64,000 nucleotides of DNA from Cardiocondyla obscurior (taxonomy: Eukaryota; Arthropoda; Insecta; Hymenoptera; Formicidae), in contig NC_091864.1 of assembly GCF_019399895.1 (NCBI RefSeq), positions 2,210,001 through 2,274,000 on the forward strand, read 5' to 3'. Each line of letters starts with the position of its first letter. Within the stretch, counting starts at the first letter, position 1. The notes under the pieces are model-generated. The model worked only from the letters and a program-made list of their open reading frames with translations, had not been told where the DNA came from and made no database searches. Position numbers and translations under genes: made by a program. Positions 27,298 through 38,200 of the stretch are shown here, one piece after another.

Positions 27298-28986
27298 GCC
27301 AAAAGATGCTAAACCGTAGACCGTTTCATTAATCTAATTGTCGTAACGGTGAACATAGGAAAAAACGAAAAGGAGAGAAAAGAGACCATACGCACCGGTT
27401 TCGTCGCGGTAGCCGATGGCACGAACAATTTTGTCGTACGCAAGTACCGGTAATGTGTTCAGACGGTGACATTTTATGCGTAAATAGCAAGACCACTGCC
27501 ATATAGTTTAATTATATGATGTAAGTCACAAACAATTTGTACATCAGTATTTAAAAGCCATTATTTATTATCATTAATGTAGATCCGATCTCGAGAATTC
27601 GTGATCGTTGCGTCGACGAGTTAGCAAACAGAGAATAATGCAATTATGTTTTATACTTTTATAGTTAGACTTCTATTGAAGCCCAACAAGTGTATATACA
27701 TTGTAGATTTTTTATTCGAAAAATTTTTTTTAAAGAAACATGCAAGTGCCCTGTAAAAAAAGAAGTGTCCTTTAATCACACACACAGAGAGATAATGTTC
27801 GAAGAATATTTATATCTATATATCTCTCGCATACATGACACACGCACACGACTTCTGTTGAACTGTAATATATTACATATACACAAGGAAAAATAACAAA
27901 TGACAAATTCGCTGCTGTGTATAAAATATATAACAAGAGAAAAAGCGTATAAGTCAGTGTCATTTAACTTATTCTCTTTAACATTTTTCTTGAGGTCCCT
28001 ACAAAGTGCTTTAGAAACTTTAAACGTAATTTTTATAAAATTTTACAATGCAATCATTTACTTTTCAGCAAAACGTAGAACAAGTTGTCGAACATGAAAC
28101 ATTAAAGAATTCTGGTGCATTTTAGGCATCGAAGACAAAGGTAAGAAAATTTAATTATTATTTAGGAACATAATTTCCATTTTAAAACATTTTATATTAC
28201 AAATTGAAGTTCTTGTCTAAAGAAACGTTTTAATCTCCCAAAGAATACGCGATTAAGGTGTGATTTTGACGAAGGTTCACCTTTGCATATACCCATTCGC
28301 GGAAGAATAAGTCTATTACAAATGGGTTATTAAATTTTATTAATGACATTCGCTGCGAAGATACTAACTATAACCCAAATCTTACATGACGTACTGAATA
28401 AATATACATATCGTCGAGTAAGTAGGCATACATTTCTCGTTTTACGAGTATATAAAAACATAATATTTACAGAGACACGGATAGAAGTTTTAAAACTGAT
28501 ATATATTCACTTTGACGTCGAATATTTTGCGACAATAAAAATCGATAATTATTACGTAACAATAATCGTTTATTATTAGTAAGCGCGATTCAATTGTGGT
28601 GTACAAATTTACGTCGTACCGCAGCGTTCAGTTGTGTATATATGTATACGCATTCCTGTTCCTCTTTTTTCGTCTCGGTCCATTCTGTTTTGTCCGCGCC
28701 TAATGTCGTATTCAAGTCTTTTTTTTTTATCAGCTCACTAATAATATCTAGTTTTCAAAAATATAAATATCAAGCATAAGCGACCAATATCGAGAGACCT
28801 CTCTTAATGTCATAACTTTGTATCAATCCCATTTCCACAAGCCATTATTCTCGCTGGCTCTTAAGATTAATGACTATGTATATATTTATATATATATTAA
28901 TTGCAACCATATATCTTTTTCCTCACTCTGTTCTTAAATATCGTCACCATGGACCACATTTTGCATCCCAAAGATCTCATAACTTT

Positions 28987-29007
28987 TCTCTCTCTCTCTC
29001 TCTCTCT
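28987..29007 (+). repeat. (TC)n microsatellite
   Basis: About ten uninterrupted TC units. A second run is at 29146-29169. Confidence 0.9.
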
Positions 29008-29145
29008 TTATGGCGCGTAACCTCACATTTGATATTGTCAGGTCGGACTGCTTCTAAGTTTTCTATCTTATCACTCTCTTTCTCTTTCGCATTATCATCT
29101 CTCGGATAAATTTACAACAGACAGGGATATAGAACAGCAAACTTT

Positions 29146-29169
29146 TCTCTCTCTCTCTCTCTCTCTCTC
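29146..29169 (+). repeat. (TC)n microsatellite
   Basis: About twelve uninterrupted TC units in the intergenic space between laminin alpha and Patronin. Confidence 0.9.
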
Positions 29170-30805
29170 GATTACTACATTTCGACGGAGTTTAATCTCA
29201 TAAATCACTTTTATTACACATGGTCGAACGGTGAAACGCATGACGATGCGGCCAAACTGACCGTGACGTCTTACGCGAATTGAAGATACATAGATTAGTT
29301 CCCCGCAGTTTCAATTACTGGAGAACTGGATTTCGATATGTCGCGTTGTATTTATAATTTTAATTATATCGTTAATAATCCTGTGTACGTTTGTATTACG
29401 CCGTATCGCGGAATATAGAGGGTCTACCTATACTCGAAACGAGTCTGTACCGAGTCGAAGACTTATCGTATAAAATAATCGGAGAATGATCTACGAGGCG
29501 GCATCCGCGACATCGCCATCGCGGACGAAGCCCGGGACCAAAGAGAAAATAATCGTACAAACGATAGACCCCCGATATTGTCGTATAAAACATCTATTTG
29601 AAGTCTACCTATCTCTAGCTCTTCTCTTCTCTCTATAGTAAACAATAAAAGAAACGTATCCGACCGAAAAGGCCCGTTCAGCGAGATAGGAAGCCAATGT
29701 CAGTCCTAAGCGAAGAACGAACGTTGAATTTATGGCACAATAAATTATAACAGTTTCTCCGATAAATTACAGCGTCCATGTGCATGCCTGGACCGCTACT
29801 TTCTCCGTTCGCCCGGACTGACTGAAGTTTCGCTGAGAAACGGCGGGATGTATAGCATTGTCGGTAAATCCTACAAGGAAAACGTAATGCACGGTAGCGA
29901 GATACGGTTCAAGAAAAATCAGGCTGTCAATTCGTTAAAATGTCTTTACGCACTTAGTCCAATTACATTATTCATAACATAAGGTTTCATACTATTTTTT
30001 TTCTTTTTTGTTTTTTTTAAACTCTCTCGTTTGAAGGAAAGTGAAATACGGTTCCGAAAAATTTAAGAATGTAAGATCTTAGAACGAGGTTTTCCGCTCA
30101 GATTAAAGCGCGGTTGTATAGACAAGTTCATCGGTTTAGACGACATCCATTATCAACTTTCCTCTTGCAAAACGATAAAGATTGAAGCGTGTTCGGAAGG
30201 AAAAAAAAAGCACCGCGTACATTCCATTTCCGACGGTCTTTTTACTTCGTTTTCGAGGCAACGCAAACATGCACTTGCTGTGCATACTTATAATTATCTA
30301 ATCATCCATCGACTTAAACACATTGCTCGCATTAAAACAGTCGCTTCAGTATATTAACATGCGTTTTCTATGATAAAAACTTGAAATGTCACAGTTCAAA
30401 TCGCCACGAGAAAAAAAATCAAACTCAACACATACATTATATGCCCGGATTTATCATATAAGGCTGGTTTTACACCTCAACTAATTATGCAACAAATTGA
30501 TTTATTTACAGAGCTATCATCGTTCGCAACTGTCGCCGTTTCGTTGGCAAAAGGTTTTAATTACCCCTCGTGAAAAAAAGGGGATGCAAAGAGAACACTG
30601 CAAGAATTACGCTACGCATAACAGCTGCAGAAAATATATGCAGTATGAGAAATCATTAATCAATCAATCTCGTCCGTTTAAACCATATCGAGCACTATGT
30701 CGTATTTCAATCGTTAAAATATGACATATAAGTATATAAAAATAAAAAAAATTAAAATTAAAAAGGAAATCGATATATAAAGAGACAAAAGATTGAGGTT
30801 TCTTT

Positions 30806-30811
30806 TTTATT
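30806..30811 (-). terminator. Candidate Patronin polyadenylation signal
   Basis: TTTATT on the plus strand reads AATAAA on the minus strand, about 870 nt after the Patronin stop. It is the first such hexamer I find downstream of that stop; use is unproven. Confidence 0.35.
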
Positions 30812-31682
30812 TCTGAATAGCATCAATTCAAAATTTTTTTTTCTTTTAATGTGGAAGAAAAAAGATAAAGTCTGAATCAGTACAGCCAATTTAGAAATAA
30901 AACAAATCTCTTTTGCGAGATTACATTCCATGCTATTATACAGAAAATAAATATAAATTCAAAGCTAATTAGCGCACGGGACACATCTATTAGATGATTA
31001 ATGATCTCTCATAATTTTCGCGCTCATCATACATTAATATATTCTTTAAAAAGTTTCAAACGCACTAGATGATAATCATTGAATAATTTAGAACCCTCTA
31101 GCCTAGCGAAGGATGGAAAAAGACCTGTACGAAACACAAATTACGCGCACACAAAAATACGAGCTGCACGATTACCGTCGTCCTTCCTTATTCTCCCTTT
31201 CTTTTACAAAACAAACACAAGAAAAAAATAATCTTTCGCGCATACATCCATAAGTCGTTCATGCAGCGTAACGCAGCGGTTTACACAATTACAAGGCGAT
31301 TACATGACGAGAGTTAGTCCGCAAAATTAAAGAAAGTGTATCTTAGGGACAACAAATCATTCTTATAAGTAGATATTGGTAATCATATGACACAGTGATT
31401 GATGCTGACGGATAACGAAAAACGGACGCAAAAAATACAAGAAAAAGTAAAAGAAATCACATTCTCTCTGGTAATTATATTCTCTCGCGATCTTTTCAAC
31501 CCCATTGGAAGCGGCGCATGATTATTTCTTTACGAAGTCAGCACCGATCAATTGTCCTTATAAAATTGACTAAGAACGCAACGTATTCGCATTAATTTAA
31601 TATGGGCCTGTATTAAAATAGTAACTATGAACAACAGAGGGCACAATAGCGTAATGTTAAGTGTGTGACCACTTGTGTAAAA

Positions 31683-32230
31683 CTATATGACAAGCGGTAT
31701 GTCCTTTTTGTTCGGTAAGTTCACTTTTTTACCTTGCCAAAGGCTGTTATGTATCGTAAAGGCATCTATGGTCACCGTCAGATGCTTCGTGTGAACTTGC
31801 GAAAAGCATTTTCCACTAGAATTGTATCTAAAATTAAAAAAAAAGGCAGCAATCAGTAACTCGAAAAATTATAAAGATGCAAAATTGATCAAAGTTTTAA
31901 ACAAGAGATAAAAAAATAATGAAACTCAAAATGTAAAGTTTCCTTACTTAAAAAATTTGTCGAACATGTTATCGATGACTTGTTTGGGCCCAGTACCGTA
32001 CAGCTTAGCTACTTCCTCTCTCTCGGGACAATACGAATAGAGAGCGCGGAATTGGCAGCCGGCGTCCCGAAATAAGATGAGAAAGTGTTTGCTCTCGGAC
32101 CGCCCGATCTCCTCCAAGACTCTTGATTTGGCTTCTCTGTTCACCGTGCCGGGGAAGACGCAGTACTCCACGGCGTTCAGCATTATGTTACGATTCGACT
32201 TAGCTATCGGCATTTTATACAGTCTTGGGC
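31683..32230 (-). CDS. Patronin: Patronin: CKK domain and C terminus
   Basis: Exon 32230-31948 encodes PRLYKMPIAKSNRNIMLNAV, EYCVFPGTVNREAKSRVLEE, HFLILFRDAGCQFRALYSYC and YGTGPKQVIDNMFDKFFK. Exon 31827-31683 encodes YNSSGKCFSQVHTKHLTVTI, DAFTIHNSLWQGKKV and the terminal KDIPLVI. The CKK (CAMSAP1, KIAA1078, KIAA1543) domain recognises microtubule minus ends and defines the family. All expected blocks are present and the chain ends at the usual place, so the gene is intact at its 3' end. Confidence 0.97.
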
Positions 32231-35200
32231 CTGTTACAGCGGAGATAATTAATTAATCTTCTATCTTTTTTTTCACGCAAATAGTAAAGTGACTTTTAAT
32301 TATATTTTCTTACAAAACAATGTATTCTGATGCTTCTTACCGTTGTAGTCCATCATAGAACTGGGCGTGCTGCTGATATCACTGCTACCGTCGTCGTAGA
32401 TCCTCTTTTTCGATGTCATCAAGGCGGGTGGTAACGAACCGGGACCCGAAGGTGACGTTAGATGCCTCATGCTGCCTATGCCCGGACTGGCGGCGCGTCT
32501 CGGAGGTGTCGATCTGCCCAGGCCGCTGTCGGAATCTATATGTTGACACACCATATCATTTTGATCACTACTTGTTGCACCTGCGAACGCACACTCCGCG
32601 TATAAAGATAGAAATCTCAACGGAGAGGCGAACGTCTGTTATAATTATCGTTAAAGAACGACTATATTGTATCTTTCTCCTTGTGTCACCCAAGCAATAA
32701 CGAATCAGAATATAGAGATTAAAGTCTTTCGACTTCGATATTAATAATGGTTAGCCACCCCGCGAAATATGTATTAATCACTTGTTACAGGCGTGCGAGA
32801 CATCTTCCTTGTCTTAAAGTAGTTCAACTTTATAACTTGCGTTATATTATAAAAAAAATAAATATACTTTTGGAATATTTGCAGCTTGTGATCCGATAAA
32901 AGAATTCTAAGCGCGTTTCTATCAGCTTATTAAACTGCTGACTGCGCTAGCACGATTCTAACGTATGATTTACTAGCGTACTATTTATTGAAAACTATGA
33001 ATATATTGATCGATTACTGATTAAATAATGAAACATAGCAAGTTCATCCAGCATCGGGCATGTGAATTTCGATCATATAAATCGCACATCGCGTTCACTA
33101 AGGAAATTTGCTATACCTCGTCGCCACGATACCTGGAAATAAGAACAGTGAGAGGATACAGAGCGGGGTGTCCGAAGTGAGGTGATGGGATAAACCAGGA
33201 CACCTAAGCACGAGTCGAAGGATTTATTATAAATAAATATACCACAGCCACCAACAGAATAAATCTGGAAAAAGACACCGATCGACAAGATATACTTTGT
33301 ACCCACACCCAGTGCTGTACAACAACAAGCTTAAATAAGCCTTCAATCCAGCCTTCTCTATGCAGCAATAGCAGCAACAGCAACGGCGAAAATGTGTCTT
33401 CCTACAAGAATGAAAGCGCAAAGTTCCGCCTCAATGGAACTGCCGATGAAACAGAAGAAGCGAGAAAATGAAAAATCGCTCAGAAAGCACAAGAGAACCA
33501 AGATAAGATTCCATTTATTCGTCGTCAAACCACGTTGGTGGAACTTTGCACAAAACATAAAACAAAAGTAAAAAAAAATGCATATGACTGTTGTGCGAAT
33601 GTATGAGTCGTTAAATACCACTGTCACCTTTGTGTGCTTTTCAGCCTGCCACCATGCCACTACATACATGTAGGTGCGTGTGAGTGCGTGTGTATATGTG
33701 CTACTCTGTCTACAAAAATCTGGGGACAGATGTGACAATATATATACATGGGACACATTGAGATTGTAGCACGATATAGAAGGGAGATCGAACGTATTTC
33801 CAAGTCACTGTGGTGCTTCTTACCGCACAAATTCATCAGGGAATTAGACTTTCTCCCCTTAAAGTTTTGGTAAGTCTGGTATTTAGGCCTGCCTCTAACT
33901 TGTTGCTGAGACTCCTGCACATCTGCAATAACGCAATGTTTGCCTTGTTACACTCAAAACGCCATGTATCAAAAAGATTAAATAAGTTGCGGAAGAGATG
34001 TCTCAGTCGTGCACATCTCACTGAGGGAGCGAGCGGGCGCGGGCGGGCGGGAAAGGCTTTAGAAGGTTTAAAAAAAAGAGGAGGGAATTAAAACTACGAG
34101 CCATATCCGAAGGGATGAAAATGTACATCAAGAACTGAAGTGGCCGGTGCAGTTTTTGGTGCAGAACAACGTTGCGTTCCAACTGAAAAATATTCACTAC
34201 AAGGCGCTACTAAAAGTTAAAGACAAAAATTAAAATAAATTTTTTTTTTAAATACGGGGAACAATCATACCCGCTAAGTGTGATCTTGCTCAGTCGCTCG
34301 TAGGGGGATAATCAAAAGCTAATTAAATATTTAAACATTTATCGTAAGTTCTTGATAGATCATAGCTGCCCATACCAGTGTGTGATACATCCTGCAACGA
34401 GTCTACTATCGTCAAGCCAAACGTTTAAGAAACGAACAATCGTACACAACCTGCGACATTCCCGCGATAAACTATAAGCAACATCGAACCCACCTCTGGA
34501 AGTCTTGTAGGAGCCACGTCGGCCAAGCTGATTCACACTGCGGCAAGGCGAGGAACCTCTGCCGTCGTCAGGCGAATCTACGGAAGATACTAAAAAAAAA
34601 CGAGGTATGTCTATTACAATTTGTTACAATTCACTGCAGGTTTTATACTACTTATATAATATGTATAAAAACATCTTAAGTGACTTTTTAGCCGTTTACT
34701 ATGCACTATACATCAAATTACAGATACCGAAAAAAAAAAAAAAAAAAAGATATACAACATGCCAAATTGGATAAACGGAAAGAAGTGCAATAAAATAAAT
34801 AACTTGTAAAAAAAAATAATGATTATTACACAAATATATCGTTTTATAAATTGCAAATTTACTTAGGATTAGTTTGCCTTCTGCAAACAAGTTTTATGTC
34901 TTTAAAAAATTGAACACCATTTTCATTGTTAAATTAAAATTTCATTTTTCAATTATATCTTTATATACTTGATATAATAATATTATTTAAATACCTTGTT
35001 TCAAGTTTATATTAATTTACAATCTAGTTTTTCTTTTGCTGCATATAATAAATTAATTAAATCGTTAACTTTATTGCGCAGATACTTTCATATTCAAAAT
35101 TAAGAAAAGAAAAAAAACTTGAAAATGTGTTCTGTATAAGCGCTGTGAGAGAGTGTGTGTGTGGTGCATACCCCTGAGACTGCCACCCCGATAAAGAGGG

Positions 35201-38200
35201 CCGGAGCAACGTCGGTCATCGAGATGGGCAGTAGTGAGACTATCCTGCGAGCCTCGGTAGTAATCTCGCCTCATCGTCGGAGAGGTCAGCGACGCTACAG
35301 TAAGTGTGTTAGTGCAAAACAATCGGCTCAGTATTTTCTGTACTATTCTAGTTTGGCGTCAATATCGCGATTGCAAACTCGATTATCGAGCTTGGAGAGC
35401 GATCTATGATAACCGTGGACGCGGCAATAAACCAGTATAGACAAGAAAATCTTAGAGCTCGTGAGCATGTGGTCAGGGTGTAAAATTCATAATAAAAATT
35501 AAAAAAAAAACATTATAATTATAATAAAAAGAAAAACAATACAACAAGAGTGATATGGCTAAGATTACAAAAGAGAAAACGGCTCTGATCATAAAAATCT
35601 TTGCCATGCAATAAATAAATGCAAATTACGACATCGAGAAAACTGTTACTATTAGAGTATTATAACAGGGAAATGCATTTACGACAAAACTTGTATAAAG
35701 ATCTATCTTCTTGGTGATTAATTATAAGATATACATTAATTATATTAAGAAAATATCTTATGAAAGAATACTCATATCTTATTTTTATTTTCTATTTTCT
35801 TCTTCTCAAATTCTATCAATTCATTAAATTCTATTTCTTTCAATTTCTAATATATTTAATCCCCAAGAAGTGCTGTGACAAATTAACTTTTTATAAATAC
35901 GTTTTAACAGAAATCTTACCTGTACTTAAATTAGAAGAAGAACCTTTCTTCCCGCGACTGGGTGTAAGAGCCCCGGAATCCAATACCGCACCAGCATCTC
36001 CGTGAATCGTTTTCGGTCGCGGTCGAGCAGTTGCAGTCTTGTTACGTAATTTTGCTGGATTTATTGCATTCAGAAGCTCCTTATCAATTACTTTACCCTA
36101 AACACGAAACAATATTTTAGCTTATCTATTTTTATTAGACAATATTTAACAATAAAAATATCACCCACTTCTCTTTCTGCTTCTTCTATCGCTTTCTTCA
36201 CTTTATGGTGCTCTAAGATAGCAGCTCGTCGTTGTCTTTCTTCTTCTTTTTTGCGAGCTCTCTCCTCCGCCTTTAATTTATCTTGTTCTCTACGCGCTTG
36301 CGCTTCGACTTCCTTTCTTTCTTTCATTTCTTCCTGCCTCTGTCTTCTTTGCAATGACATTAGCATTATCCTCTCCTTTTTCTTTTCCATTTCGTCCATA
36401 GAATTCTATAAAAAAAATTTAATTAGATTATCCGATACATAAACGTTTTATGATTAAAACTAAAGCGTATAATTAGATACAGTGCTCCTGTTTCAAATAT
36501 TTCAATGATTAACATTATTATAAGACATTACCGGATCAGGGTTCGTGAGTTGGTTCCCAATCACCAAACCAACTCCGGAAGCATGTCGGCTGTCTGTACT
36601 GTTGTCTCGTTGTTTTTCTCTCTGCCGTTCTCTTTCTATTTCCCGTTTAAGCTCTCTATCCCTCATTTCTTGCCTTTGGTGTTCCCTTTCGTCGGCTTGT
36701 CGCAATCTTTCCCGCTCTAATTCTCGTTGAGCTTCCATTTGCTTCTGTCTTTCTATCGCGCTAGAAGGAGGAGATTCCGGGCGCACTGTAAAGTCTTCGT
36801 GCTCGATGTAGGACGATACGCTTCGTTCCTAAAAAAAAATAAAAAAAGATCAAGTGTCTCACTTTAAAAAAATTAATAAAAAATTAAAAGTGAAATTTGT
36901 TTATAACGAAACGCCTTCTCATACCTTTTTAGGAGATGTTCTTTTCACTCTGAGGGTCGGCTTCGGTTTCTTAGGAGCATCATTGTCGAAAGAGATGTAG
37001 AATCCTTTCTCATTCGAGTCCGTGGGATCGAGAGGTATGACATCCGGAGTACCCGAACGCGACGTTTCTCTCAGCGATGGGTGAGGTTGGAAGGAATTCT
37101 GCGATATCGTAGGTCTAGTTGGCGACGGTATTCTGTATGTGCGGCTACCCGATGTAATGTTTAAGCCGCGAATACCCTGCGCGATATCGTCATCGTTACC
37201 TTAAAGAAAAAAATAAAAAAGGCAGTTAAAAAAATGCTGATCCTATATATAAAACAAATTGATGTTAAGAATAAAATCGCTTTTATCGTTGCTCCTTATC
37301 TAGACGTCTCAAGTTCGCCGAGAGCGTCAAAAAAACGTGAACGGATTCAACTCGGCGTTGAGTTCGGCGCTTAGAGAACTCCGCGGGAGAAGAACAGCGA
37401 TTAATTAACAATCGAACCTGTTGAATGTCTCACTTTCTTCATAGTTGTCTCTTTTCCTTGAAAGGCCGAAAGGAAGGAAGGATGGAAAACTTAACCTAAC
37501 CGGAAAATATAAATCTAAGTTAACTAACAACGCGCAGGTCGACCGTAGATCACTCATTTGTAATTATCATAAAGAAATTATTATAATTAACTACTATACC
37601 TTAATGTAATGATTTGCAATTAATATTCAAAATATTAATTTTTTTATAACGCGTTGAATTGTGTAGAGGTGAGGAAGAGAGAGAGAGACGTACAGGTAGC
37701 CGAGGGGAAAGGGGGAGCGGCGTACGTGCCGCGCGCAAGCTACGTTCCCCCACTACCCCCACTCTCGCTCTGTCCTTCTCCAGCGGTCGAGCGAGACGTA
37801 CGTACGCAGCACGTGCTCCGTACGTTTTAAAGGTCTTACGCATAATCGACGGCCCAGGGGCACGTAATCTGGCGTGGATTACCTTCCCGGATTAATCGTG
37901 CGTACCGGCGACTATGTCTTTTTGATACCAAGTAAGTTAAAGCCTCGTGTACGTGCACATTAAATTCGCGTATTTGCCGTGAACGAAGTGTCGACGAGTA
38001 GAGTTAAACTCAAGAGTTCCGATCGACCTGTCCGCAATAGATTCGGGAGATATTCGTTCGTGGTATAGGAACGCGAGGCCTGAAAATCTTTTAAAGTATT
38101 TTTATGACTACGCAGTGATCTAGAGTAGAGATCAATCGGTCACTCGCGCGGTTATCACGTAAAATCTAGATATGTGCCGGCCGGTCGGCTGCCGTGAATC

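Larger units (their letters stand above)
27148..31682. other. Intergenic space between convergent laminin alpha and Patronin genes (3' UTRs)
   Basis: No coding exon is recognisable. The left part should hold the laminin 3' UTR: an AATAAA lies at 27292-27297 and further ones at about 29643 and 29740. The right part should hold the Patronin 3' UTR on the minus strand; the first AATAAA read on that strand after the stop is near 30806-30811, with another at 30501-30506. CT repeats occur at 28987-29007 and 29146-29169. The extent of each UTR cannot be decided from sequence alone. Confidence 0.6.

Noticed and set aside
33117..33132. Possible 16-nt Patronin microexon (TTCCAG|...|GTATAG)
   Set aside because: Its length would shift the frame between the neighbouring exons, all of which agree without it.
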